Below are positions 24,179-38,000 of a DNA stretch of 64,000 nt, one piece after another. The stretch is from Nymphaea colorata. Its lineage: Eukaryota; Streptophyta; Magnoliopsida; Nymphaeales; Nymphaeaceae. Numbering within the stretch: the stretch's first letter is position 1; every line of letters starts with the position of its first letter. Location of the stretch: contig NC_045142.1 in assembly GCF_008831285.2 (NCBI RefSeq), positions 21,699,354 through 21,763,353 on the forward strand, given 5' to 3'. A program made the position numbers and the translations under genes. The notes below the pieces were generated by a model, which was not told the origin of the DNA, searched no databases, and saw only the letters and a list, made by a program, of their open reading frames with translations.

Positions 24179-25332
24179 TTATAAAACCCTGGCCAGTATA
24201 ATACAATAAAATGGAAATTCTTGCAAATTTAACGATTTCAATCCACAATAAGACAAAACGGCAGGACAGTAGGCGAAATAGAAGATCCTCTGGAATCACT
24301 TTGAATTAACCTCTTTTTATGGAGGATTCGAGCAAAAACTTTCGCAGCTACCGCCGTCAGTCGAGGCTAGGTTGAGGTCCTCTCAAGGCCATGGTTGCAA
24401 TCGAATCGGAACCTAACCCTAGCGAATACAATTTTAAAACACAACATTTTTAGAAAATCGGGCGATTGTCCTTTACATTGGAGAAAGAAAATGCCTACGG
24501 CGATTGATGAGAATGTTGACAAGTAACTCCCTGCGAAAAGAAAAATGAAGATCAAGAACGCAAAATCCAGTGAAATGCACCAGCCATCTCTTTCACCGAT
24601 GCCTTAATGGTCATTGTCGACGGAAACACCTAGCGGTCGCCGGATAGAACTAGTGAGGAGCGTTTATATGGACCGGTCGTGCGTTTCCGTTGGCCAGGCG
24701 AGAGGAAAGTGCCCGCCGAAACGACTCAAATCAATACCGTAGAAGAAATATTTTATAAATAGTCCCTATATTATTCACTTTATTTCAAAATAGTGCCGTC
24801 TCCTTTTGTAAAAGTGCGCTTAGTTTTTCTGTTAACCCTGGAAAATACCCGTGAGGTTAACAGTCATCAAGTTAAACTGTATAAACTAAAGAAGATGACT
24901 GTCCTCCTTGTAATCAAAAGGTGAATCTGATAAATTTTCTAATCATACTCATTTTTTTAATCATTTTTCCATATTAGGGCCATATGAATGTGATCTCCGA
25001 TTCTCCATGTTTAAAAATTTAGGAATCGATATAAAAGCTGAAAATTTGTATTGAATGGTATAACTTTGTAGAGAATATTATGATTATTATATCCACCCCA
25101 TGGCGACGTTAGAATTGACATTGAATATTATAAACTGTATCACATCTTGCTGTGTTGGGATTGATATTGAATATTATGTCCTTATATAGGTACAGTACCT
25201 CAGTTTTGCCAGAGTTGGAAGGGGGAACAATGTGACATTAATATCATATGGAACAGCCACCAACAATCTTTGAATGGTTGACTTTTTCTTAGGGAGTGAA
25301 CCCCAGGTTAGGCAGAGATATATTAAACATTA
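24179..25332. other. Intergenic region between unknown gene and element D
   Basis: It holds the probable 5' exon and promoter area of the unknown gene (24480-24720) and then AT-rich DNA without any coding or repeat structure that I can support. A weak local repeat around TTGATATTGAATATTATG occurs near 25110 and 25150. Confidence 0.5.
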
Positions 25333-25337
25333 GTATC

Positions 25338-25568
25338 TGTTGTGATAAAATATGCACGAGAGTAGAAAATAGCACACCAAGGTAACGTGGAAAACCCTCA
25401 ACACGAGAGAAGAAAAACCACGGGTGAGGGTGAGGAGGTCTGGTGCCCACTAACAGCCAGACACTCTCTCTCTTAGAAACTTTATTAACTTAAGATTAGG
25501 GTTTACAGAGATATAAGTAGTCCTAATCAGGACAAACCGGATCGGGTACGGATCCGGACCCGTCAACA
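25338..25568 (-). repeat. 3' LTR of element D
   Basis: 231 bp, TGTTGTGATA to CCCGTCAACA, followed by the polypurine tract. It carries an 8-bp longer GTGAGGGTGAGG region than the 5' LTR. Confidence 0.93.
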
Positions 25569-28500
25569 CTCCCCCTCAAGTTGAGCATACATATCAAACA
25601 TGCCCAACTTGGATACATTTCTCTCAAATGGAGTTACATTTAAGGCCTTGGTTAGGATATCAGCAGTTTGGTCTTCAGAGTTCATGTATGGTAGCGTTAA
25701 TTCCTTAGCATCAATTCTTTCTCTGATGAAATGACAGTCAATCTCCACATGCTTTGTTCGATCATGAAGAACTGGATTGTTAGCCAAGTTAATTGCTGAC
25801 TTATTATCACAATACATAGGCTCTTCAATCTCTATTCCAATATCTGTCAGTAAGATCTTCAGCCATAACAATTCTGATACCCCAGTAGCCACAACCCTAT
25901 ATTCAGCCTCTACATTCGAGCGGAAACAAACATCTTGTCTCTTGCTTCTCCAAACAACTAAATTTTCTATCAAGTAGACGCAGTACCCTGAAGTAGATCT
26001 TCTGGTGTCAACACAACATGCCCAGTCTGTATCAGAATACATTTCAACTTCAATAGACCTTTGTTGCACATATAGAAGTCCCTTCCCGGGATTCTTCTTC
26101 AAGTAGCACAGAATTCTATCTACAGCCTTCAAGTGCACATCTGTAGGTGCATGCATGAACTGGCTCATCACATTTACAGCAAATGTGATATCAGGTCTAG
26201 TCAGAGTGAGATAAATCAGTTTGCCAACTAGACGTTGATATCTCCCTTTAGCTTCTTCACACAACAGTTCCCCATCTTTGCTACCAAGTTTATGCCCAGC
26301 ATGTATAGGAGTAGAGGCTGATCTGCACCTCAGTTTTCCTGTCTCCTTCAGTAGATCCAGGGTATACTTCATTTGACTAAGTACAAGAGTTTTACCTGAT
26401 CTAGCAATTTCAATACCAAGGAAATACTTCAGCTTACCAAGATCTCTTAGATCAAATTCAGTAGATAGTAAACCCTTTAATCTTGCTATCTCTTCCTTAT
26501 CATCACATGTAACAATCATATCGTCAACATAAACCAACAGTAGAGTAATTTTACTCTCTATTCTCTTTACAAATAGGGTATGATCTCCATTTCCTTGTTT
26601 GTAGTCATGTTTTTTCATGACAAAGCCATTCAAACCATGTTCGGAGAGACTGTTTTAGCTCATACAAAGCTTTCTTCAATTTACAGCATTTTCCAGGTTT
26701 CTCAAAACCTGGTGGCATGCACATGTACACCTCCTCTTCGAGATCTCCATTGAGAAAGACATTTTTCACATCAAGTTGGCACATCTCCCAACCCTTCAGC
26801 TCCGCCAATGAAATAATAACTCTAACAGTCTTCATCTTTGCAACTGGAGCAAACGTCTTTAAGTAGTCGATCCTATATTTCTGACTGAACCCCTTGGCCA
26901 CCAATCGTGCTTTGTACCTCTCAATGTTCCCATTTGGCTTGTACTTAACAGTGTAAACTCACTTTGACCCAACCAAATGGGCTGCTTCAGGAATATCAAC
27001 CACCTCTCATGTCTGATTTCTGTCTAAAGCTTCCATCTCTTCTTTCATTGCATGAGACCACTTAGTGTCACCCTGAGCCTCTGTAGCATTCCTGGGAATC
27101 ACAACCACAGCCAAGGAGGATACAAAACATTTATAGTCAATGCTCAATATAGAGTAAGATACGAAGTTACCAATAGGGTGCTGGGTACATGACCTGACAC
27201 CCTTTCTCAAGGCAATGAGAAGGTCCTCCTTTTCTTTTTCAGTCTGAATTTCTCTTCCAACATCTTGCTTCTGAACATGACTTGGATCATCCAAGGAAGA
27301 AGTAGGATTGGGATTCGGTGTAACCTCCTCATCATCAATCACCTTGTCAGTACAAGTTTTTCTCCTGAAATACACCTGTCCAAACATACGATTACCCTCT
27401 TGTTCTGTCACCATAGGATGCTCTCCCTCCTTCTCCTGTTCATGTACCTCAGTAGACGTCCCCTCTTCATCTTTACCAAGCACCTTGGCAGTAGGATTCT
27501 CTTCACGCATGTAATCCATAAAGTCTATAAACTGAATTTTCTGAGTGGGAGAATACTCTTCCTTAGACATTAACTTTTCCCCCTGAAGAGAACTCTCACC
27601 AAAAAAGGAGACATGTTCCAAGAATGTGACATCTTTGGTAATGTGAACTCGACCAGTGGTGGGATCTAGACATTTATACCCTTTTTGAGTGGAAGAATAC
27701 CCAAGAAAGATGCCCTTAATAGATTTGGGATCAAGTTTTTTTACATTTGGGCTGTGGTTATGTATGAAACACACATCCAAAGACTCGATGAGGGAGGTGA
27801 AAAGGTTGACTATTCTCTGGAAGCATAGAGTAGGGAACACGACTCTTTAGCACACGACTAGGCATGCGATTAATCAAGTAGACACTAGTAAGGATTGCAT
27901 CTCCCCAATAGTATTTTGGGAGATTTCTTTGGAACAATATGGCTCGGGTGACATTGAGCAACTGACGATTTTTCCTTTCAGCAACCCCATTTTGAGGGGG
28001 GTATAACTACAGGATGTCTCATGAACAATCCCCTCTTTCGAAAGAATTCTTCAACAGTGAGACACATATATTCGCGAGCATTATCAGACCAAAATGTCTT
28101 GACAGAATTTTCATACTGGTTTTCCACTAGGAGGGTGAAAGTTTCAATAATGTGAAGCACCTCACTATGATCTTTCAACAAATACACAAAGATACACCTT
28201 GAATAGTCATCTATAAAAGTTATAAAGTACTGAAAACCACCACGAGAATGAATGCCCAAAGGCCCCCACACATCAGAATGAACCAAGGAAAAAGCTTTAT
28301 TAAAACGACTATTTGAAATTGGATATGAAGCTCTAACATGCTTCGCAAACTGACACACATCACATGATAACATGGAAATGTTTAAACTGGAACATAGTTC
28401 AAGGAACAATTGTTTCAAAATCCCAAATGGGAGATGACCAAGGCGTTCATGCCAAAACAAAAATAACTGACGACACTCTTCCTTCTTTTTCTCTGTCCTG

Positions 28501-29900
28501 CTGACTGCTGACATAAGAGTTGTGGCAACACGTATAGGAAGCCGATATAACCCATCAGACACCAAACCAATCCCAATCCTCTTCCACGTCACCAAGTCCT
28601 GCAAAACACAACGTTTTTCAGAAAATATAAGTTCACACTTCAGTTCCTTGGTAATCTTACTAACAGATAACAAATTTAAGGGAAGATGAGAAACATGTAA
28701 GGCATCGTGAACTAAAAAATTATTCAACAAGGAAATACTCTCTTTCCCTGCCACAGAAGTAAAGGAACCATCGGTAAGGGATACACGTTCCTTTCCCGAG
28801 GATAGCTTGTGGTCATGAAAAAGCATGGGGTTGCCAGTCATGTGATGAGTGGCACCGCTGTCAACAATCCATTCACCCATATAAGAAGTACCTTCTGCCC
28901 CTGAAACAGCCAATGCTTGATTGATCTTCACCTCATCTGGTGTATCTGCCTGACCAACATCAATCTTGCTCAAATATGCTCGCAGCTCACGAATCTGTTC
29001 TGCAGAAATAGAACCTTTCCCATCACTAAGACTTGTTGCAGACGATACAGGCTTCTTCCCACTAGAAGGCCTCACCCTACTATCCTTCTTCTCTGGACGC
29101 AGGTCCCAACAAAAATCTCTAGTATGACCAAGTTTTTTGCAATGTGTACATTTTCGGAAAGAACGAAGAGTTCCCACAGGGGCACGGCTAACATAGGCAG
29201 ATAGTTCTTCCCCCTTTCATCCACTAGAGAGTGGCCTTCTCTGTTCTTCAGCTTCAACTCGGGAATAAACATCTTCAATACTAAATGATTCGTCAGAGTT
29301 AAGAATCTGACTCCTTATATTTTCAAAGTCATCATTCAGTCCAGATAAGAAAAGGAATACCCTGTTGTCTCATTCCTTGGTCATATACTGCATCTGGTCG
29401 TGAGGACACCTCCATGTAATATTAGAATGATAGTCAAGGTCCTCCCACTTCGATTTTAATGCTGCATAAAAGTCTGCAACCGAGAGAGCACCTTGTCGCA
29501 GGGCATACACATCCTTCATAAGTTGATACACACGAACTTTCCTTTTCTTTTGACCATACATCTGCTCCAAAATAATCCACATATCCCTTGCAGTCTTCTT
29601 GCGAAGAATGAGGGTTTGGATATCCGGGGACACTGAATTAACAATCCAGGTTTTTACCTGGTTGTCTTCAAGAAACCATGTATCCCAAGCCAGACTATCT
29701 GCAGCAGGTTCGACCTTTCTCCCATTCACATAGGCAATGCGTCCTCGCCCAGCAATCCCCATAGTAATTGCAGCAGACCATCGTGAATAGTTCTCCTTCG
29801 TAAGTTGAATGGTGGTAACTTGAACCGGTACATGATCAGTCTGCGCAGATACAACATCAAGTAGATTGGTATTGACTGAGAAGGAAGACAAGTCAGCCAT
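25563..29900 (-). pseudogene. gag-pol remnant of Copia element D
   Basis: Gag starts at 29900 (MADLSSFSVNTN) and has the UBN2 pattern. The CCHC knuckle CTHCKKLGHTRDFC lies near 29120-29165 and the protease DSGATHHMTGNP near 28830-28870. The pre-integrase WHERLGHLPF and integrase LVHSDVWGPLG and DNAREYMC follow. Stops are TGA at 29370-29372 and 29217-29219, both where a tryptophan codon is expected. A one-base loss in a C run near 28003 breaks PPQNGVAE. Further shifts separate 27758-27961, 27007-27840, 26605-26904 (reverse transcriptase N part) and 25563-26633 (LLVYVDDMIVT to RNase H and EGEC at the polypurine tract). More decayed than element C. Confidence 0.92.
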
Positions 29901-29949
29901 GATCACCAGCTAGAAGCAGCTGCCCAACAACACACACAGCAGCGGCAAC

Positions 29950-30290
29950 CCAGAGGACAGCACTGGGCAGAGACGACGCAGGCGGGGAGAGTCAGTGGGA
30001 GCGGCGGGACGCGGCAATGGCAGAGGCGCAACACAGCACGGCAGTAGCATCGGGTGGTGCGACGCAGTCAGGGATCAACGGCGGAAGCAGAGGGCGGCGC
30101 TCGGCGGAAGCAGAGGGCGGCGCTCGGCGGAAGCAGAGGGCACGGCGCTTGGCAGCGCACGCCAAGAACAGGCGACGTCGGCGTCGGTTGTCGGACGTCG
30201 GCAGAGGCGTCGGCTGTCTCGGCGTCGGACGTCGGCCGGTCGTCGTGCGTGAGGCGTCGGCGATGAACAGTGGAAAGATTCCGTTGGGTG
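29950..30290 (-). repeat. GC-rich minisatellite leader of element D
   Basis: The leader between primer site and gag holds about three copies of a unit of roughly 25 bp around CGGCGGAAGCAGAGGGC (30078-30145). CGTCGGCGTCGG-type repeats (30175-30265) follow. It occupies the same position as the GC-rich leader of element C but has a different unit, so the leaders evolve quickly. Open frames on the plus strand here are by-products of the repeat. Confidence 0.78.
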
Positions 30291-30359
30291 ATGAACAGTG
30301 CCGGGGGCCTCCTTCAACACGATCAAACGATCAAACAACAGTAACACCGGAACTTCACG

Positions 30360-30371
30360 GCTCTGATACCA
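30360..30371 (-). other. Primer binding site of element D (tRNA-iMet)
   Basis: TGGTATCAGAGC on the minus strand beside the 5' LTR. Confidence 0.93.
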
Positions 30372-30610
30372 TGTTGTGATAAAATATGCACGAGAGTAGA
30401 AAATAGCACACTAAGGTAACGTGGAAAACCCTCAACACGAGGGAAGAAAAACCACGGGTGAGAAGGTCTGGTGCCCACTAGCAACTAGACACACTCTCTC
30501 TTAGAAACTTCATTAACTTAAGATTAGGGTTTACAAAGATATAAGTAGTCCTAACCAGGACAAACCGGATCGGGTACGGATCCGGACCCGTACAACAAAA
30601 CCTGTCAACA
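30372..30610 (-). repeat. 5' LTR of element D
   Basis: 239 bp. It matches the 3' LTR except for a small insertion (ACAACAAAACCTG) five bases before the outer end, and a short deletion in the GTGAGG tract. Confidence 0.93.
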
Positions 30611-30615
30611 GTATC

Positions 30616-32790
30616 AATAAGCATGACTCATTTAGACGCTATTTCCGATATGGTTATCCCTTTTGCTAGTGCAAATTGAATAATATGACAAATGGTGCGA
30701 GCAAAGGCTAGAAGACTGCTTTCCGATATTAAATATTGGGATTGGTATGAAAATAAAAGTACTAGCTTTACATTGGACGAGATGAGTTGGAACTTAAAAA
30801 CCCATTGCAGTAAATATTCATGTAAAAGAGCAGTTTATTAGAAGCAAGGACCAAAACATGGAAAACATTTAACAAATCAAGTAAGAAATGAAGATGAATC
30901 AGTCGTGAAAGTTCTTATTTCATGAGAGCTTCTCATTAAAAAGAAACAAGTTTCCCCATGCTTCCCTCTGTTTGAGAGACATAGACCTCCTATTTGAGAG
31001 CATGCTTTCAGGGAAACAAGTTTCCCACATGGCTAGAAGCTTCAAATGACCATGTTTTCAAACTGGGATTTACCGTGTATGTCATGTAACCTGTCAACAA
31101 ATTTGTCAGTTGTCAGTTATGTGCTTGAACTATAGGCACAAGAACATCTCAGGTTGATCCTACAAAATGTTGGATATCAGGAATATATAATTCTATGTAC
31201 TACCTTGTAAGAATCAGACTTACACTTGCTGCATTTCAACAGATAAACCATAAATTTCATAGGATAGCCAAAAAAAAGCATGGCATCCTTTCGCCGTTTA
31301 CAAAACTTGTTGCTTGAGATGCTTAAACAAACATAAACAAAATTTCTTGCCATATTTCAAATCAGATTTAACAACTTAATTATGTCTTCTACAACTGATT
31401 GCAAGACTAGATCAGCCAAATAGTGAAAAGCAGAAGGGGTCTTACTACCCAATGGAACCTTCTTCTGTTGCTTAAGCATTGCATTTTGTTCAGGCTGTGC
31501 CACCTATTAACTGCTTTCCCTTAAGTACTTATGAGATGAGGCATGGCGTTCTGATCAGAAAGATTCTAAATGGAGGAAGATGGCGATCCTCTTTTTAGCT
31601 AAAAAGTGGCAATCTTCCCTAGAACACTTCCTTGTAGAACATGAACCAAATTTTCATCTAATGTTTAGTGAAGAAAAAACAGTTAATAAGCTTTAAAGGT
31701 TGAACCAAGAGGTATGCTATCTGCTGCATCCTTTATCAGAGATTAAAGTGCTACACTAAGAACGCACAGAGAAACATCTCGCGCATGAGCTCAGGTTGTT
31801 CAGCTTAACTTTCAAGTAGAAGGAAGACAAGAATTGATAACTAGTACACAATACATTTCTTAGCATAACCTTGTGAAGTCTGGCTATACCCATCCTGATA
31901 ACTGCTGAATAAAGAAATTTAAAAAATAAGAAGAAAAACGAAAAAAGAAAATTCATCAAGATTTCTCATATATCCAGCATTTTCTCATTCCTGTGTTGAT
32001 TTCAGATATACTATTTACATATCAATCATTTAGAAAAAAAATTGAAAAATCCTTTAACTATTGACATTTCAATGGCACCTTTTACATTGAATTTCAATAG
32101 AGTGGTTGCAAAAATTGCTAGGCGTTTGCCCATTTGAGCTTTCACATTTGTTTTCAGTGTGAGGTGGCTCAGGAGCAAGATCAGACTTCCTCAACCTGAA
32201 ATTCAATGAAAGCAACTTCAAACGCTTATTCGAAGAGATTTTTCTAATAAAGCTTAGGAAGATTTGGTTTATTTTTCACAATTAAAGCACATGAGAAATA
32301 AATTTGTTTCAAGGTGAATGAAGATGATTGCTTGATGATCAGTCTCAGAAAATCAACACCATCCCAGACAGTACTTTATACACAATTAAACTACTCAAAT
32401 GAATCAAGATGGTGGATTGATGATCAGTCTCAGAGAGTAATACAAGACACAATTGACAAACATGTCAGGAATCACGACAAGCAGATTTGTTTTGCATGGC
32501 ACCAAACAGAGAAAAGTGGACAAACAAAACATGACTAGCTAAATATAGAAAAATAGATGCAACCTGTGGTCACTGGTCAGCCTCTAGATTGAGACAGTTT
32601 TGTCCCAAAAATTTGCATTAATCCACCCATGACTTGTGGGCTGTGGCCAACATTGCTATTGCCATCTGCACTGAGCTGCAATGCCTTTGTAAATGAAACT
32701 AATGCCAACCAGGAAATTCCTACTTTCATGTAAACAAAGTCCATAATTGTGAATGGAGAAGATTGTGTGCAAGAAAGTAGAAGAGAGGCA
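30616..32790. other. Intergenic, no gene seen
   Basis: AT-rich DNA with only short random open frames on both strands. No splice-linked coding, repeat pair or recognised motif could be supported. Confidence 0.5.
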
Positions 32791-32795
32791 AAGAA

Positions 32796-33400
32796 TGTAA
32801 TGGCTCGCCCCCATAATTAACCCAAGGATCTGGTCTAGTGGATCCCAACCATCAACCTAACCGGCTTCATTTGATGCCATAAAAGGCCAAGAACCAGAAC
32901 AACTGGTGACAGGACACTCAGGTTTCTAAGCCCCTGGCCTTTTCTCAAATGATCAATAGAGGACTGTTTAACAAGTCAGCTGTATAAAACGGCAGTTACG
33001 GCAATTAGACGCATCTTCTTTAAAAAAACGCCAGAAAATAAAAAACATGAAAAGAATGCGTATTATACGCGTTTTTTGGAATTTTCTATTAATTTTTTTT
33101 ATAATTTTCAGGATTTATTAAATGTTTTAAATTTTTTCAAAATTTGCCAAGATACTCACAAGATATAACTTTACCGTATTATACCCGAAAAATTTCTCAC
33201 CATATAATACCCGTACACGATATATGTGACAATGATTCCAAATCACCCCCAGCCAGCTTCATGTCATAAAAAGGCTAGGAACCTAGACAACTAGTAGTAA
33301 GTCATCTCGGGTTTTTAAACACCTTGCTGCTTCTCAAAATGGTCACTATAGAACTATTCTTAAGTTCTCTTCACACACACGGACAGGGTACAGTGAAAAA
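32796..33400. repeat. Two diverged LTR-like fragments of the TRIM family
   Basis: 32796-32975 (starting TGTAATGGCTCG) and 33233-33390 share GATCCCAACC-, CATAAAAGGC- and AGAACAACTGG-type blocks with each other. They also resemble the LTRs of the element at 19329-19808. An AT-rich block separates them. They look like an older copy of the same mini-retrotransposon, expanded or invaded in the middle. No primer site is recognisable. Confidence 0.5.
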
Positions 33401-34447
33401 GATGATGATACACGACAAAGACTGGTAAGCATATATAACTGACATTACACCACATGCCTTCCTATAATCCAGAACCCTCTGGATAAGTTTCAGCCAAGTG
33501 CCTCTATCTAATCTAACAAATTATTGCACATGTCAATTTGGGTCTCTTTCCAGTTAACACCAATTTTTGAACCTCAATCAAATGAGAGGAAACAAGTCAG
33601 CTAGGACAGACTTGGTCACATCAAAAAATTGAGACATTACATAAAGCCATGCTTAATCTATGCCACGCAGACAGAGCTGAGAAAAAATACGGTTGGATCA
33701 CATGGACCATAGCTTGAGAACACTTTAATTAATACAAAGAGAAAATCATAAGCAATTAGATTTGAAAGAAAGCAAAAAAATACATGGATTGCAACCTGAG
33801 CTAGGATATAACTGTATTAAAGCTTGCACTATTGAGCAGCGAATGACTGGTAGAGTTGAAATAAATGCAGACATCTGCATATTGTAAAATTTGACACCAG
33901 AACAAAGCATGAATAACGAACAATTCCAGAACCGCAAAACCCAATAAAATATCCCCCCCATACAGTTTGTCAAATTGCTGTCGTTCATTCTGACTGGATT
34001 TGAAATCTTCTACATATTTCCACTATAGAATTCAAAAATCCAAGCTTAGATGTATTCATCTAATTTTCAACCCCAATCCCATTTTTGGACCTCTCACCAG
34101 TGCGCAGTTTTTTGACATCATAAAATAATCAAATAGTGCTAAATGCTAGTACTTCAGTGTAACCAGCCAGAAACTCAACAAAATGAGAATATGCTATAGC
34201 AAGACTACCAATGATTGCAAAAAACAAAAAGAATGTGCCTTGTTAACATGATATGAAGAAAATAGATTCTTCTGGACAGGTTAAAATATATACCAACTTA
34301 CATATAATAGACAAATCGATTTCATTTATGTTTCAAAAAATGGAATTCAGTTGAGGAATTTCATTTACATTTCAAAGAAGCATAAATGAAATGTTCTCAG
34401 ATCAGTGAACTTTTCAGGTTTTAGAATCCATGAAACCAGAAAAAGAA

Positions 34448-34600
34448 ATATACATATATATATATATATATGTGTATAGAGAGAGAGAGAAGGGATTTCC
34501 AGTGATGATAGTCCATTGTCGCTGCATGCAGGTATGCACAAGAGAGAGAGAGAGAGAGTGTGTGTGTGTGTGTGTATGTCCGAGAGAGAGAGAGAGTGGC
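34448..34600. repeat. Compound microsatellite (TA, GA, GT, GA)
   Basis: A run of TA units, two runs of GA units and one of GT units sit within about 150 bp, downstream of the glycerol-3-phosphate dehydrogenase gene. Long frames on either strand here are artefacts of the repeats. Confidence 0.9.
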
Positions 34601-34921
34601 ACCCTTTCCTCTACTGCACCCTCAGTTGGGTCTTTAGAAAGCAAGTAGTCACCCCAAGAAAAAGTAAAGAAGAAAAAACTCTGTAGAGTACAGACAAGTG
34701 TATGGCATGGATCTGCATACATGAGAGATGGATAGGGAAGGAACAATAGAGAAGCATGAAAAAGAGTGTTATCTTAACAACATCAGCCCCAACATATCAG
34801 AAACCAAAATGTGAACAACAGTTTAGAAGAGATAACTATTTTCTGCACCTCTAAACATTAGCCTCTTATTGTAAGGAAAAAGGACCATGACAAGTCAGAA
34901 TAATACAATTGCCAAGGAGAC

Positions 34922-35015
34922 ATGAGCATGAGAAATAGATTGAAAATGCAAAACAATAAGCCAGAATAATGAGCATGAGAAATAGATTGAAAATGCAAAA
35001 CAATAAGCCAGAATA
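34922..35015. repeat. 47-bp perfect tandem duplication downstream of the dehydrogenase stop codon
   Basis: A unit beginning ATGAGCATGAGAAATAGATT occurs twice back to back (34922 and 34969). It lies within the likely 3' UTR of the dehydrogenase gene, 18 bp beyond the stop codon. Confidence 0.9.
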
Positions 35016-35032
35016 ATGTGCAAAGCAGAGGC

Positions 35033-38000
35033 TCAAAGCCAGCCATTAACCTGAGGAAGGTTCATGAGTTCCATAACAGCTTTCTTTGGAGTCAACTCGT
35101 TGTCAAGAATGCGGGCGACTGCCGTTAGGACTGGCATCTTTACTTTGTATTTCTGTGCCAGAGTTATAACAGCCCCAGCGGTAGCTACACCTTCAGCCAC
35201 CTAAAAAGGAATCAACATCAACTATCTATGTACAGCAAATAAAACATGTGGCCTCTTAGAGTATAGGTCCTTCCTTCCACTACCTGAGTCATTGAATTCA
35301 AGATATCATCAAGCTTCTCTCCTGATCCAAGCCGCACACCAACTGTTCTGTTTCTTGACAAATTAATGAAACATGTGAGCATAATGTCTCCAGTTCCAGA
35401 CAAGCCTGTGAGAGTAGTGGACTTTGCACCCATCTGCATTGACATAGAAAGAATGAGCAACAAATTTAACCAACCCTTTGAATTTATATTGTAGATGGTA
35501 CCAGTGCCCTTACTTAACATGACTTATTTTATCATTGTCACCAGAATGAATCAAAAGGTAATAGGAGGAAGTTGGAGAATGAGCTGAAGTACAGAAGCTG
35601 AAAGAATTTTCAAGCACTGAAATTACGTATAGAAAACAAAAGACAGAATGGTGGGGATAAAAAATGCTGATGTGATCTCCACAGTATTAGACTCATTTTA
35701 CATAAGGGACTAGGACTTCTAACAATAAAAACTCAGGGAATCAGGACTAATTTGTTGTAATAGGAAGTAACGCTGACTATTTTAAGCTTTGTGTCTCCAA
35801 TGCTCTCTTAAAAATTCATACTTGCAACAAGACTGCAATGTTCATACTTCATAATTTCCAAGATGTAACCACAACATGATTTGAACCCGTTGGAGATAAA
35901 CAACGCACCATGTGCATATATGTTAAAGGCCCACAAACCCAAAGCTGAACCTGCTAGCAGCAAGGACCGCAGAAAGTGTTTTGCTTTCAGAATATGATAC
36001 CAGTCAGAGCAGGGTTCAGGGACTAAATTTACAGAGGCTAGTCATGCACCCTAAAGTGGAGTTCTGAATCCAAAACTACTAGAACAAGATTTCAGTGAAA
36101 GGTACAGTTAGACATCATGTGATTTTGACCAGGAGTTTCAGCACATACAAGGGTCAGGTGATGCAGCCCCACTTAATATATTATTTATCTCATATACATA
36201 ACTAGATTGACTGATAATTCACTAATTCATATACCTTAGTTGCAAGCCATCTAATCTCTGAGCAACCTTGTGCAACAAGAGCTGCCATACAATTATTTCC
36301 CAAATTCATTCCCTCGACAATCCCTGCAGCTATAGCTAGTACATTCTTCAGTGCACCAGCTATCTCTACTCCTGTGACATCACTGATATTAAATGGTAAT
36401 GAGTAAGCTAAGTGTATAAAGTATAAACTTAAATAGTCCAGAAAGGAGAAAAACAATTTTATTTTGAATCTGTTCTCTTTTATTTTATAAACCTCGAGAA
36501 GACAATCTGTCACTAGATATGGAAACAAGATGTACATGACAGCAATTTCTTGCAACAGTTCAAGGAGCTTTGCCTAGGTTCTTCTACAAAATCATTTCAT
36601 ATGAGGCAGCACCAACATGGAAATTAGCTTAACAGTCATTCTGATTATGGTCGTAATATTAACTACAATAGCTAGAATGAGAGAATAAAATTATTTTTTT
36701 CTTATTATTTCCATTAAAAGGTACTCGGTTTCGAGATCTACCAACACCATCTTTATGACTACACAAACAGGATGGAAAAATTTGATCCTCTTTTACCTTG
36801 ATGAGCTGATCCTCACATACTGAGATGAGAAAAGCTGTTGAGCAGCCCTTGCCAATTTCTTGTCCTTTGAAGCCACCACCATTGCTGCAGAATTGAAATT
36901 AAGTATAAGAACCATGGTCTCAGCAACTTTGATCATCAAGTAGAAGATATCCTGGGTTGTCATAACCCGTTACTAAGTAACAAACCCCACACAACCTGCA
37001 TGACAGTCTAATTGTCAGATGCAGCACTGCCATGCAGCACTTCCAAACCACACCCGAATATATCCAAGGAAGATTAAGCTGATAACAAAAAATAGGATCT
37101 CTACTTCTGGTGCAATAATGTAGGAAAAAGCATGCCACCTGTAGGCAATTTTTTCATTAGCTCCACTGCAAATGATGGTCCAGACAACACGATAACAGGT
37201 TGATTAGGGTTTCCCAATGCTTGTGGAATTATTTGAGACATCATCCTCAGTGAATTCAGCTCTAGTCCCTTACTGACTGATATAATTGGCAACTTCGAAT
37301 CAACATACTCTGAAATGCCCCCAAGAAATGCCGAACTGAACTGCAGTAGGACACACAGGCACAACAGATAGCTACATCTTCTTGAGATATCGGAGGGAAT
37401 TGTATTGGTAACTGTCAAAACGATGACTCTAGAGTCTAGACCATAGAGAGTAGAAGCAAATCCTAATTTGGATTACCTGGACGGGAATGGCATGTATACA
37501 GAAATCAGCTCCAAGAAGAGCAGCCTTTGCATCTGTTGTTGCACAAACATTTTTTGGAAGCATGTAACCCGATAAGTACTTGCTGCAAAATAAAACAGCC
37601 AACAAAGAAGAAATAAAAGGAAAGAAACAAAAAAAGCAAAGAAAATAAGTGTAGCATCATAAATTCTTATGCCAACATAATTCATAGTAAAATAGTGAAC
37701 CTATTGATTAAGCAAGACAAACTACACATTCATTTCCTTACACTATAGTTACACTGTTAGCCGACACATATTCGGATGTATATACTTCTACTGGAGTCAA
37801 GCTAACCAAAAAGATGAGATGATACCAACTCATATACCCAGCAAGGATACCACCTTTCCATCTGTTGTTAAGATGAAAAATGAGCTCCCAGTGATATGTT
37901 TGGGTACACCACATATATGACCAAATATGCAATATTTTCAGGGAAATGAAATGATATATTCCCATTCAAATATCATCCAAGTTCGGTGAACAGTGAAGAA

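Larger units (their letters stand above)
25338..30610 (-). mobile_element. Copia LTR retrotransposon D, complete with both LTRs
   Basis: A 5273-bp element with LTRs at 30372-30610 (5') and 25338-25568 (3'), and exact target duplication GTATC at 25333-25337 and 30611-30615. The primer site TGGTATCAGAGC (minus strand) is at 30360-30371 and the polypurine tract GAGGGGGAG at 25569-25577. The LTRs differ by about ten substitutions and two indels. Gag, protease, integrase and reverse transcriptase are recognisably the same family as element C, but this copy has both stops and frameshifts. Confidence 0.95.

Noticed and set aside
29995-30379. Plus-strand arginine/alanine-rich frames (85-120 codons)
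   Set aside because: They are antisense readings of the GC-rich minisatellite leader of element D.
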